Assembly: GCA_964345235.1 (NCBI GenBank)
Contig: CAYFQE010000022.1
Location: forward strand, 1-15,349
DNA length: 15,349 bases
Reading direction: 5' to 3'
DNA from: Scatomorpha sp964345235
Lineage (GTDB): Bacteria > Bacillota > Clostridia > Oscillospirales > Oscillospiraceae
The notes under the pieces are model-generated. The model had not been told where the DNA came from, ran no database searches, and saw only the letters and a list, made by a program, of their open reading frames with translations. The position numbers and the translations under genes are program-made. Shown here piece after piece: positions 7,677-15,349 of this stretch; position 1 is the first letter of the stretch; each line of letters opens with the position of its first letter.

Positions 7677-8400
7677 ATTGCTCACAAGATGATTTTTTTA
7701 GGCAAAGCATCATAAGTTCATCACGACATATCTCTTTATACCGACCCTCGGAAAGATTTTTCGGAAGCGTGAAATTCCCTATTTTAAGCCTTTTAAGGCT
7801 TAAAACCCTCTTGCCACGGGAAGCAATCATTCGTTTTACCTGATGATATTTGCCCTCGCATATCTCTATTTCGCAGAGCCTGTCTCCCACTTGGCGAAGC
7901 TCGGCGGGTAGCGTTTTTGCGCCGTCTCTGAGTGTTATTCCCTCTTTAAACGCCGCTATGTCGTTCTCGTCTATATTTTCATCGGTTTCGGCCAAATAGA
8001 GCTTTGGAATCTTATTTTTCGGAGAGAGCATTTTGTGCGCAAAATTACCGTCGTTTGTTAAAATCAAAAGTCCCGTTGTATCTTTATCGAGCCTTCCGGC
8101 GGGAAAGAGCCCCAGCCTTTTCTCCTCAGCGCTCATAAGCTCCAAAACGGTTTGCTCTTTTTTATCTTCAGTTGCGCTTACATAGCCTTTGGGCTTGTTC
8201 ATAACAAAATAGCGGTGTCGTGAGGCGCAAATTTCTTCCCCGTCTAAAAGAATAACGGCGCCCTCACGCTCGATTTTCTGCTCGGCGCACTCGGCCAATA
8301 TTCCGTTTACACTGACCCTTCCCTCTTTAACTGCGCTCTTGGCCTCTTTTCGACTGAGTTTGCCGCTTTGGGAGAGTATTTTGTCGAGTCTTTCGAGCAA
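7675..8400 (-). CDS. rsuA: Small-subunit rRNA pseudouridine synthase, RsuA family
   Basis: Converts a uridine of 16S rRNA (position 516 in E. coli) to pseudouridine. With the TTG start it has 241 residues. An S4 RNA-binding domain occupies about 1-60 (RLDKILSQSGKLSRKEAKSA), and the RsuA/RluB/E/F catalytic core follows. The hallmark GRLDKDTTGLLILTNDG gives catalytic Asp105, and CEGKYHQVKRM is the conserved later motif. The frame is open to an ATG at 8451, but that codon lies in the hairpin after tuf without a ribosome binding site. AAGGAGC sits 8 bases before the TTG at 8398-8400, and translation from there begins exactly at the S4 domain. The stop is read at 7675-7677. It lies 70 bases after tuf and may be transcribed from the str cluster. 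The exact target within the family is inferred. Confidence 0.9.
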   Translation of the reverse strand: MLERLDKILSQSGKLSRKEAKSAVKEGRVSVNGILAECAEQKIEREGAVILLDGEEICASRHRYFVMNKPKGYVSATEDKKEQTVLELMSAEEKRLGLFPAGRLDKDTTGLLILTNDGNFAHKMLSPKNKIPKLYLAETDENIDENDIAAFKEGITLRDGAKTLPAELRQVGDRLCEIEICEGKYHQVKRMIASRGKRVLSLKRLKIGNFTLPKNLSEGRYKEICRDELMMLCLKKSSCEQ

Positions 8401-8421
8401 TCTTATCGCTCCTTTATAGCT

Positions 8422-8452
8422 AATGCCCCTTGGCGCTAGACCAAAGGGCATT
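8422..8452 (-). other. Twelve-pair hairpin between tuf and rsuA
   Basis: On the minus transcript AATGCCCTTTGG pairs with CCAAGGGGCATT around a 7-base loop. There are 12 pairs with one U-G wobble. No U-run follows, since the sequence continues AGCTATAAAGG into the rsuA ribosome binding site. It could be a processing or 3'-end stabilising element for the abundant tuf message, or an inefficient terminator that lowers rsuA expression (inference). Confidence 0.5.
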
Positions 8453-8470
8453 GATTAAAAACGGCTTTAA

Positions 8471-9676
<1,206 letters not shown>

Positions 9677-9737
9677 TTTGATATCCTCCTAAATCTGTAC
9701 TTTTAAATTTAAATTAATTTTTTATTATTTTGAGGTT

Positions 9738-11804
9738 TTAGCCTCTCTTGCCTATTATACCGTCACGAAGAGATTTTGGCAACTCGACATAGTGGCTGGG
9801 TTCCATGCTGTAAGTAGCCCTGCCCTGTGTTTTGCTGCGCAAATCCGTGGCGTATCCAAACAAGGTTGAAAGAGGCACATCTGCGTGTATTGCAACACTG
9901 CCGCGGTCTATGTCTGTTTTGGTTATCTGACCTCTTCTTGAGTTTAAGTCCGCCATGACATCGCCCATGCAATTGTCGGGCGCATTGACAGTGACTGCCA
10001 TGATGGGTTCCAAAAGGGTGGGCGCCGCTTTTTCCATAGCCTCTTTGAAGGCCATGCTTCCGCAAATCTTGAATGCGAGCTCAGATGAATCGACCTCGTG
10101 GAATTGGCCGTCTACCAGACTGACCTTCACATCCACTACCGGGAAACCTGCCAAAACTCCCGCATTCATGGCGCCTCTTATTCCCTCGTCTACACTGGGA
10201 ATATATTCCTTGGGGATGGCGCCGCCCGTAATCTTATCTACAAACTCATAGCCCTTGCCTTCGTTCGGCTCGACAACGAGCTTGACCTGAGCAAATTGGC
10301 CGCGTCCGCCTGACTGTCTGGCATAACGAGTGGTGACCGTGGCTTCCTGTGTGATGGTTTCTTTGTAGGAAACCTGGGGTTTACCTACATTTGCCTCTAC
10401 CTTAAATTCTCTGAGAAGTCTGTCGACTATTATCTCTAAGTGAAGCTCGCCCATGCCTGCGATGATGGTCTGGCCGGAATCCTCGTCAATCCAGGTTTTG
10501 AATGTCGGGTCTTCTTCCGAGAGCTTAGAGAACGCCATGCTCATTTTCTCCTGACCGGCCTTTGTCTTAGGCTCGATTGCGATGCGTATTACAGGCTCGG
10601 GGAATTGCATAGATTCCAGGATAATTTGGGAGCCCTCTGTTGCGAGAGTATCTCCTGTCACGGTGAGCTTAAGGCCGATTGCGGCCGCAATATCGCCCGT
10701 GCGGACCTCTTCGACATCTTCTCTGTGGTTTGCGTGCATGAGCAGAATTCTGCCCACGCGCTCTCTCTTGCCTTTTGTGACATTCATGACCGTTTCGCCG
10801 GCCTTGAGTGTTCCTGAGTAGACTCTGAAATAGGCAAGCTTACCGTGAGGATCTGACACGATTTTGAATGCTATAGCCGAAAACGGCTCGTCGTCGCTTG
10901 CTTCTCTGAACAGAACTTCGCCTGTTTTCGGGTCGATTCCCTCAACAGCCGGAATGTCGAGAGGCGAGGGCATGTACGCCACTATGGCATCGAGGAGCTT
11001 TTGAACGCCCTTGTTCTTATATGATGTGCCGCAGGTTACGGGAATCATATCGACGCTGACTGTAGCCTTTCTTATGGCTGCAACAAGCTTTTCGCGCGGG
11101 ACTTTCTCGCCTTCGAGATACATCTCCATAATTTCGTCATCGAAATCGGAAACAGCCTCGAGAAGTTGGATGCGGTACTCCTGCGCCAGCTCCTGCATAT
11201 CCTCGGGAATAGGTTCTTTGTGACTCTCGCGGCCGAGGTCGTCATCGTAGAAGGTGGCCTCCATATCGACAAGGTCGATAATTCCGCAAAAATCGTCTTC
11301 GGCGCCTATCGGAAGCTGAATGGCCACTGCATTGGCCTTCAGGCGATCTTTAACCATTCCTATTACATTATAGAAATCGGCGCCCATTATATCCATCTTG
11401 TTTACATATATAAGCCTGGGGACATTATAGTGGTCCGCCTGCCTCCAAACCGTTTCGGACTGGGGCTCGACTCCTCCCTTTGCGCACAAGACAGTGACTC
11501 CTCCGTCGAGGACGCGGAGACTTCTTTCGACTTCCGCTGTGAAATCGACATGTCCGGGGGTGTCAATAATGTTGATGCGGCAATCATTCCACATACAGGT
11601 TGTCGCGGCGGAAGTGATTGTGATACCACGCTCCTGCTCCTGCTTCATCCAGTCCATGGTTGCCGTTCCGTCATGGGTTTCACCGAGCTTGTAGTTTCTA
11701 CCCGTATAAAAGAGTATTCTCTCTGTTGTGGTAGTTTTACCCGCATCGATGTGAGCCATTATTCCTATATTTCTTGTGTTTTCAAGGGAAAATTTCCTGG
11801 ACAT
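9738..11804 (-). CDS. fusA: Translation elongation factor G
   Basis: Ribosomal translocase GTPase, also used in ribosome recycling. The ATG at 11802-11804 gives 688 residues and the normal N-terminus MSRKFSLENTRNIGIMAHID. AGGAGA lies just upstream. The frame is open a further 22 codons to 11870, but that extension runs into rpsG and has no family support. Motifs are AHIDAGKT (17-24), RGITITSAAT (59-68), DTPGHVDF (81-88) and NKMD (135-138). The switch stretch and the C-terminal domains IV-V appear complete. It lies 13 bases after rpsG, indicating tight co-expression. This is a canonical translational EF-G rather than a ribosomal-protection paralogue. Confidence 0.98.
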   Translation of the reverse strand: MSRKFSLENTRNIGIMAHIDAGKTTTTERILFYTGRNYKLGETHDGTATMDWMKQEQERGITITSAATTCMWNDCRINIIDTPGHVDFTAEVERSLRVLDGGVTVLCAKGGVEPQSETVWRQADHYNVPRLIYVNKMDIMGADFYNVIGMVKDRLKANAVAIQLPIGAEDDFCGIIDLVDMEATFYDDDLGRESHKEPIPEDMQELAQEYRIQLLEAVSDFDDEIMEMYLEGEKVPREKLVAAIRKATVSVDMIPVTCGTSYKNKGVQKLLDAIVAYMPSPLDIPAVEGIDPKTGEVLFREASDDEPFSAIAFKIVSDPHGKLAYFRVYSGTLKAGETVMNVTKGKRERVGRILLMHANHREDVEEVRTGDIAAAIGLKLTVTGDTLATEGSQIILESMQFPEPVIRIAIEPKTKAGQEKMSMAFSKLSEEDPTFKTWIDEDSGQTIIAGMGELHLEIIVDRLLREFKVEANVGKPQVSYKETITQEATVTTRYARQSGGRGQFAQVKLVVEPNEGKGYEFVDKITGGAIPKEYIPSVDEGIRGAMNAGVLAGFPVVDVKVSLVDGQFHEVDSSELAFKICGSMAFKEAMEKAAPTLLEPIMAVTVNAPDNCMGDVMADLNSRRGQITKTDIDRGSVAIHADVPLSTLFGYATDLRSKTQGRATYSMEPSHYVELPKSLRDGIIGKRG

Positions 11805-11817
11805 ATAATCTCCTGAC

Positions 11818-12288
11818 TTACCATCTGAAGTGTGCAAAAGCCTTGTTGGACTCTGCCATCTTGTGTACATCCTCGCGCTTCTTTACCGAGGCTCCGACGC
11901 CGTTGCTAGCATCCATAATCTCGCCGGCCAAGCGTTCCTTCATTGTTCTCTCTCCGCGCTTGCGTGCGTAAGAAATGAGCCAGCGCAGTCCGAGAGCCTG
12001 GCGGCGTTCGGGCCTTACTTCTATAGGCACCTGATATGTCGCACCGCCGACACGGCGAGCTTTAACTTCCAAGCTGGGCATGATATTGTTCATGGCTTCT
12101 GTGAAAGCATCTAGCGGCTCTTTGCCGCTCTTTTCTTTAATAATGTCGAACGCATCGTATATAATCTTCTGCGCGACACCCTTCTTGCCGTCCAGCATTA
12201 TTCCGTTCATAAGCTTTGTAACCAGAACGCTGTTATACACTGGATCGGGCAATATTTCTCTTTTGTGTATGTTACCTTTACGGGGCAC
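11818..12288 (-). CDS. rpsG: 30S ribosomal protein S7
   Basis: Primary binding protein of the 16S rRNA 3' major domain, placed near the decoding and exit sites. The 156-residue length is standard. MPRKGNIHKREILPDPVYNS opens the protein, and the conserved RRVGGATYQVPIEVRPERR and NKAFAHFRW blocks are intact. The start codon is GTG at 12286-12288, preceded by AAGGAGGG at a good distance. In E. coli S7 represses translation of the str operon by binding the rpsL-rpsG spacer; a structured spacer of similar length is present here. It is followed 13 bases later by fusA. Confidence 0.98.
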   Translation of the reverse strand: MPRKGNIHKREILPDPVYNSVLVTKLMNGIMLDGKKGVAQKIIYDAFDIIKEKSGKEPLDAFTEAMNNIMPSLEVKARRVGGATYQVPIEVRPERRQALGLRWLISYARKRGERTMKERLAGEIMDASNGVGASVKKREDVHKMAESNKAFAHFRW

Positions 12289-12330
12289 TTATACTTCCCT
12301 CCTTCATTACATGATGAGATAATCGGTACT

Positions 12331-12382
12331 CGAGGTTTTTGCCTCGTCTGTGCCCTGCAAAAAATCTATATAAAGCAGGGCA
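12331..12382 (-). promoter_or_regulatory. Two-hairpin rpsL-rpsG intercistronic element
   Basis: The 111-base spacer holds TGCCCTGC pairing with GCAGGGCA (8 pairs, 12351-12358 with 12375-12382) around a 16-base loop. After it comes CGAGG pairing with CCTCG (12331-12335 with 12342-12346). An alternative small stem GGCA/TGCC shares the first arm of the larger hairpin. Neither main hairpin has a proper terminator U-run. The position matches the E. coli S7 autoregulatory target, but any S7 binding here is inference. Confidence 0.45.
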
Positions 12383-12399
12383 AACTGCCAATTAAATTT

Positions 12400-12819
12400 T
12401 TATTTCGCGGCCTTAGGACGCTTTGCGCCGTACTTAGACCTGCCTTGACGACGCTTTTCAACGCCCTGTGCGTCGAGAGTTCCGCGGATGATGTGATAAC
12501 GCACACCGGGAAGGTCTTTGACTCTTCCGCCGCGAATCATGACAACGCTGTGCTCCTGAAGGTTGTGGCCCATACCGGGGATATAAGCTGTTACCTCGTA
12601 GCCGTTTGTGAGTCTGACACGAGCAATTTTACGCAGAGCCGAGTTCGGCTTTTTGGGTGTGGCCGTTCTGACTGCGGTGCAGACACCGCGCTTCTGTGGA
12701 CACGAAAGATCGGTTTCGACGTTCTTAATCGTGTTCATGTTCTTCTGCAGAGCGGGTGACTGAGAGCTGTATGTCGTCTTCTGTCTTCCTTTTCTTACCA
12801 ACTGATTAAATGTCGGCAT
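12400..12819 (-). CDS. rpsL: 30S ribosomal protein S12
   Basis: Decoding-centre protein of the small subunit that governs fidelity and streptomycin response. The ATG at 12817-12819 has AAAGGAGG just upstream and gives 139 residues beginning MPTFNQLVRKGRQ. The open frame continues to 12891, but the extra 24 residues have no family support. The loop between the N-terminal tail and CPQKRGVCT has the insertion typical of Bacillota S12. Lys56 (in TPKKPNSAL) and Lys101 (in GRVKDLPGVRYH) are the streptomycin-relevant positions in B. subtilis numbering, and both are wild type. It is the first gene of the str cluster here; rpoB/rpoC and an L7Ae-like gene are not upstream. Confidence 0.98.
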   Translation of the reverse strand: MPTFNQLVRKGRQKTTYSSQSPALQKNMNTIKNVETDLSCPQKRGVCTAVRTATPKKPNSALRKIARVRLTNGYEVTAYIPGMGHNLQEHSVVMIRGGRVKDLPGVRYHIIRGTLDAQGVEKRRQGRSKYGAKRPKAAK

Positions 12820-12870
12820 TTTCTTCCTCCTTTCTTGGCTTTTTTTGCCCAAAAACAGGGCTTTCAAGAA

Positions 12871-12906
12871 AAAATCGTTTGAGTAAAACATTACTCAAGC
12901 GATTTT
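12871..12906 (-). promoter_or_regulatory. Terminator-like hairpin at the 5' end of the rpsL leader
   Basis: On the minus strand AAAATCG-C-TTGAGTAA pairs with TTACTCAA-A-CGATTTT around TGTT. There are 15 pairs with a single C-A mismatch, and a run of six T's begins in the 3' arm. It looks like an intrinsic terminator, yet it lies directly downstream of the only good rpsL promoter. It could be an attenuator, a 5' stabilising hairpin, or the terminator of the capA-like gene. Confidence 0.55.
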
Positions 12907-12908
12907 AT

Positions 12909-12937
12909 ACGATAGCATAATTTCTCTTATTAGTCAA
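12909..12937 (-). promoter_or_regulatory. Promoter of the str cluster
   Basis: On the minus strand TTGACT (12932-12937) lies 17 bases from TATCGT (12909-12914). The -10 is extended by TGC immediately upstream. The predicted start near 12902 gives a leader of about 80 bases before rpsL. The -35 lies inside a 12-mer (CGCTTGACTAAT) that recurs with one change in the leader hairpin 39 bases downstream. Confidence 0.6.
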
Positions 12938-12992
12938 GCGAAAATTCTGCTTTTATTTAAGCTTTTGTTTGGTAAATAGTACTAAATTGAAC

Positions 12993-14117
12993 TTATGCGA
13001 CCTTGAGTGTTTGAAGAACTCTCTTATAATCGTCGCTACCCTCGGCATATAAAGTCGGACAGTAGTCATTGGAGTCTTTCTTTCCGCTTAAAGAACACGG
13101 AATTATTATCGTGTCGCCAAGCCTTACCTCGCCCGTACCTGAAACGATAACCTTTTGCTGAACAATGGCGGTATCTTTATTGTCGGGGTTTGTATTTCCG
13201 CCGTAGCAGAGATTTGCCAGTGAATAGAAAATCGGTTTGCCGTTGTAGAACTCTATGGGCTGTGGGACTTTGGAGTTGCTTCCTACAATTATATCGGCGC
13301 CTGCATCTATCATCGCTCTTGCCTGTGCCACAACAAGCTGAGACGGAGTCGCCGCAGAGTTTACGCCACAGTTCATGTAGACAATCTTGATATCGGCTTC
13401 GAGCGCCTTGAGCTGCTCTATAGCTTTTTGAACAAGAGTTTCGAGTTTTTGATTGCTCTCGACCTCGTTGAACGAAACAACGCCTATCTTAAGACCTCTC
13501 GGGCACTGATAGACTATGGGGGTGCTTCCGTCGGTATATTTGACGCCGACAGCCTCGACAGCGGCTATTGTATCTTTGTAGCCCTTTTCGCCGTAATCTA
13601 TGCTGTGGCTGTTTGCAAGGCAGACGCATTCAACCGAGCCTTCCTTAAGTATCTGTGCGTACTTCGGATCGCCTTTGAACTTATACTGCTTTGCCGTAGG
13701 CGTGCTACCGTCGGTAAATGCGTTTCCGAGGTTCACAAGCGTGAAGTCGTCTTTGCCGAAAAAGTCTTTGAGGTTGCTAAAAGGATAGGAATAGTTTTCT
13801 TTTACAATGTCTACAAAACTGTTCCTGACGGCTCCCCACTCGTGGAGCTGACCGAGCAGGCAGTTTCCGCCCAAGCTTATGGTGAAAATCTCCTCTTTCG
13901 GAGGCTCGGGCGTGGGTTCGGGCGTGGGCTCGGGCGTGGGCTCGGGTGTGCCGGCGGGCGCTCCTGCTTGAGAGTTGCCGCCCGGCGTAAGCTCACTCAG
14001 TTCGGTACCGGGGGATGCTGCGGGAGAGCCGGAAGACACGCGCGAGGATGGCGAATTTACGCTTAGCGCTATCAGTCCGCCCAAAAGCAACAGGATTGCA
14101 AAAAGGATCTTTTTCAT
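12993..14117 (-). CDS. CapA-fold protein with degenerate metal-binding motifs
   Basis: A 374-residue exported or membrane-anchored protein of the CapA/PGA-synthesis (calcineurin-like phosphoesterase) fold. An N-terminal signal or anchor (about 3-20, no lipobox Cys) is followed by a Ser/Pro/Gly-rich linker with four TPEP units (57-72) and the CapA-like domain from about 78. Fold landmarks are recognisable: SLGGNCLLG, VCLANSHSIDYGEKGYKDTI, ADIIVGSNSKVPQPIEFYNG and YSLANLCYG. The residues that usually bind metal are changed: GD to GN85, NLE to NLG131, HWG..E to N249CG..N253, and GHHPH to GSNSK (279-283). His171 of the NNH motif is retained. I infer a catalytically inactive family member, perhaps a binding protein. 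GAGGGG upstream of the ATG is a usable but rather distant ribosome binding site. It is monocistronic as far as visible. Confidence 0.82.
   Translation of the reverse strand: MKKILFAILLLLGGLIALSVNSPSSRVSSGSPAASPGTELSELTPGGNSQAGAPAGTPEPTPEPTPEPTPEPPKEEIFTISLGGNCLLGQLHEWGAVRNSFVDIVKENYSYPFSNLKDFFGKDDFTLVNLGNAFTDGSTPTAKQYKFKGDPKYAQILKEGSVECVCLANSHSIDYGEKGYKDTIAAVEAVGVKYTDGSTPIVYQCPRGLKIGVVSFNEVESNQKLETLVQKAIEQLKALEADIKIVYMNCGVNSAATPSQLVVAQARAMIDAGADIIVGSNSKVPQPIEFYNGKPIFYSLANLCYGGNTNPDNKDTAIVQQKVIVSGTGEVRLGDTIIIPCSLSGKKDSNDYCPTLYAEGSDDYKRVLQTLKVA
13902..13949 (-). repeat. Four 12-base units encoding TPEP in the capA-like gene
   Basis: Four consecutive near-identical 12-base units encode Thr-Pro-Glu-Pro repeats in the linker between the membrane segment and the CapA-like domain. 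The stretch is locally GC-rich against its surroundings. Such tandem units commonly vary in number between strains and act as rigid wall-spanning spacers. Confidence 0.8.
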
Positions 14118-14154
14118 TTTATTTAAATCCCCTCTCGCTTATTTCTATTTAAGA

Positions 14155-14183
14155 ATTTTATCAATAAATGTGTAAAAAGTAAA
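14155..14183 (-). promoter_or_regulatory. Probable promoter of the capA-like gene
   Basis: On the minus strand TTTACT (14178-14183) is 17 bases from TAAAAT (14155-14160). This matches four and five of six consensus bases respectively, in very AT-rich DNA. It lies about 40 bases before the ATG. AT-richness makes chance matches likely. Confidence 0.4.
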
Positions 14184-14201
14184 CTCTTTTTTTGTTTTCG
14201 G

Positions 14202-14222
14202 AGCTTTTTACGCCCAAAAGCT
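14202..14222. promoter_or_regulatory. Perfect 7-bp inverted repeat in the divergent intergenic region
   Basis: AGCTTTT (14202-14208) and AAAAGCT (14216-14222) are perfect inverted arms around a 7-base centre. The 21-bp element lies about 20 bases upstream of the capA-like -35 and about 55 bases upstream of the exoribonuclease -35. It has the shape of an operator for a dimeric regulator, but no regulator is identified. The rest of the 14118-14328 interval holds only the two promoters. Confidence 0.4.
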
Positions 14223-14275
14223 AACACATTTTCGATTTAATTAAGTCTGCGCGACCTCGGCTTCGGTTTTTTTCC

Positions 14276-14304
14276 TTGAGAGTCGCCGATTATCTCTGTA
14301 TAAT
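14276..14304 (+). promoter_or_regulatory. Promoter of the YhaM-type exoribonuclease gene
   Basis: TTGAGA (14276-14281) is 17 bases from a perfect TATAAT (14299-14304). Transcription should begin near 14311. That leaves a leader of about 18 bases carrying GGGAGG before the ATG at 14329. Confidence 0.8.
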
Positions 14305-14328
14305 GCAGATAACATGGGAGGTATTAAA

Positions 14329-15312
14329 ATGCAAAAAAATATAGCGGATTTTAAATTTGAAGAGCGCATACAGGGCTTTTATGTAATAAGCAACATTTCT
14401 ATAAATAAAACCAAAACAGGCTCCGATTTTCTCTCGGCAACACTCAGCGATCAAAGCGGCTCTCTGGAGCTTAAAGCTTGGGACTATTCGGGAGAGCTCA
14501 GCCCTTCCGACAACGGCAGCATAGTTAAAGTGAGGGGAGTTGTCGGAAAATACAGGGAAAAGCTCCAACTGGTTGCCGACAGGCAGGGCGGCAGTACTAA
14601 TCTGAGACTCCTCAGCGAGAGCGATGACATTTCGGACCTCGACATACTCCCCATAGCTCCCGTTGACCTTAAAGAGAGCTATGAATATGTACTCAAATCT
14701 ATAAACAGCATGAGAGACCCCGACTATAAGAGGCTCTGCATTGAGATGCTGAGGGTACATGCAAACGACTTTGTAAAAATTCCCGCCGGCAAATCGGTTC
14801 ATCACGAGTTTATCGGCGGTCTGCTGATGCACAGCTCAAACATGATGAAAATTGCAGAATTTTTGGCCGATTTCTACTCGGACTTTATAAACAAGGATTT
14901 ACTAATGGCGGCGGCCTTGCTGCATGATATTTCAAAAATAAGAGAATTCGAGCTCAGTCCCACCGGACTTGTTACAAAATATTCAACTGAGGGAATGCTT
15001 TTGGGGCACCTTTACATGGGCGCGCAGGAGGTGGCCGCCATGTCGGAAAAATTGGGAATCGACAGGGAAAAATCCATGCTTTTAGAGCACCTCATTCTTT
15101 CGCATCACGGCGAGCCCGAGCACGGGGCGGCCGTTCTGCCTCAGACAGCCGAAGCGGAGCTACTTTCGATGATAGACTTAATTGACAGCCGCATGGAAAT
15201 ATGCCGCTCTGCGCTCCTTAGCACGGAGCCTATGAATTTTTCCGAGAAGATATACGGCCTTGACTACCGAAAAATTTATAAGCATGATTTTGATTTTACC
15301 GGCGAGGAATAA
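14329..15312 (+). CDS. yhaM: 3'-5' exoribonuclease of the YhaM family
   Basis: Degrades RNA, and possibly single-stranded DNA, from the 3' end; in Bacillota it shortens mRNA tails. The 327 residues comprise an N-terminal OB fold (about 12-86, including GSLELKAWDYSG) and a C-terminal HD metal-dependent domain. The HD domain shows HHEFIGGLLMHSSNM (158-172), LLHDISKI with His199-Asp200, GHLYMG (226-231) and HLILSHHGEPEHG (254-266). All expected metal ligands appear present. The start is ATG at 14329-14331, 6 bases after GGGAGG. An earlier in-frame ATG at 14314 lies about three bases from the predicted transcript start and its codons encode that binding site, so it is unlikely. It is divergent from the capA-like gene. 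Confidence 0.93.
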   Translation: MQKNIADFKFEERIQGFYVISNISINKTKTGSDFLSATLSDQSGSLELKAWDYSGELSPSDNGSIVKVRGVVGKYREKLQLVADRQGGSTNLRLLSESDDISDLDILPIAPVDLKESYEYVLKSINSMRDPDYKRLCIEMLRVHANDFVKIPAGKSVHHEFIGGLLMHSSNMMKIAEFLADFYSDFINKDLLMAAALLHDISKIREFELSPTGLVTKYSTEGMLLGHLYMGAQEVAAMSEKLGIDREKSMLLEHLILSHHGEPEHGAAVLPQTAEAELLSMIDLIDSRMEICRSALLSTEPMNFSEKIYGLDYRKIYKHDFDFTGEE

Positions 15313-15346
15313 CTTGCATTGATAATTTAAAGAAAAAGGCGGGAGC

Positions 15347-15349
15347 ATG
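15347..15349 (+). CDS. Probable start of the next gene (truncated by the window)
   Basis: An ATG at the last three bases is preceded by AAAGG seven bases upstream. It lies 34 bases after the exoribonuclease stop, with no terminator between. It is most likely the first codon of a co-transcribed gene, but nothing of its product is visible. Confidence 0.35.

Noticed and set aside
9732..9745. Small GAGG/CCTC hairpin at the fusA stop as a terminator
   Set aside because: It has only four pairs, overlaps the stop codon and is followed by A-rich rather than T-rich sequence on the coding strand.
11166..11816. Plus-strand open frame of 216 codons opposite fusA
   Set aside because: It is an antisense shadow of a strongly conserved gene, has no recognisable protein features, and reflects codon bias of fusA.
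11805..11870. N-terminal extension of fusA
   Set aside because: It overlaps the end of rpsG, while the internal ATG has a good ribosome binding site and gives the standard EF-G N-terminus.
12820..12866. Second short hairpin (GCCC/GGGC) near the rpsL ribosome binding site as a separate regulator
   Set aside because: It has four pairs and a competing alternative pairing; too weak to list on its own.
13428..14066. Plus-strand open frame of 212 codons opposite the capA-like gene
   Set aside because: Antisense shadow. Its Gly/Arg-rich end is simply the reverse reading of the TPEP linker.
14290..14832. Minus-strand open frame of 180 codons opposite yhaM
   Set aside because: Overlaps a confident OB/HD exoribonuclease and the promoter on the other strand; no supporting motif.

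Overview
The window looks like a core-genome segment from a Bacillota/Clostridia-type bacterium. This rests on the long, low-GC-Gram-positive form of ribosomal protein S12, the YhaM-type exoribonuclease, strong AGGAGG-like ribosome binding sites, frequent TTG/GTG starts and the gene content. I cannot name the genus. There is no complete mobile element, CRISPR array, rRNA or tRNA, and most of the sequence is ordinary housekeeping. The best leads are one apparently inactivated CapA-fold protein and several structured non-coding spacers.

Minus strand, in transcription order, right to left. (1) 14117-12993 encodes a secreted or membrane-anchored CapA-fold protein whose usual metal-ligand motifs are almost all substituted. 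(2) 12819-8471 is the str cluster rpsL-rpsG-fusA-tuf. It has its own promoter, a strong hairpin at the expected 5' end of its mRNA, and a two-hairpin rpsL-rpsG spacer. A small-subunit pseudouridine synthase gene (RsuA family, 8400-7675) follows tuf. (3) 7529-99 is a tight block led by a clear promoter: a CdaR/PucR-type regulator, ftsE, ftsX, a secreted coiled-coil/M23 peptidoglycan hydrolase, a membrane-anchored S41 C-terminal processing protease, greA and lysS.

Plus strand: 14329-15312 encodes a YhaM-type 3'-5' exoribonuclease (OB fold plus HD domain) with a near-consensus promoter. It is divergent from the capA-like gene, and another gene probably begins at the last three bases. The left edge (1-98) carries short nested direct and inverted repeats and a terminator-like hairpin between lysS and whatever lies outside.

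How the genes fit together: the FtsE ATPase and FtsX membrane protein are expected to gate the co-transcribed M23 hydrolase across the membrane, so that wall cleavage is coupled to cell division or elongation. The S41 protease in the same block could process an envelope protein. GreA and LysS are housekeeping passengers. The str cluster supplies ribosomal proteins S12 and S7 and elongation factors EF-G and EF-Tu, with an rRNA-modifying enzyme at its end.
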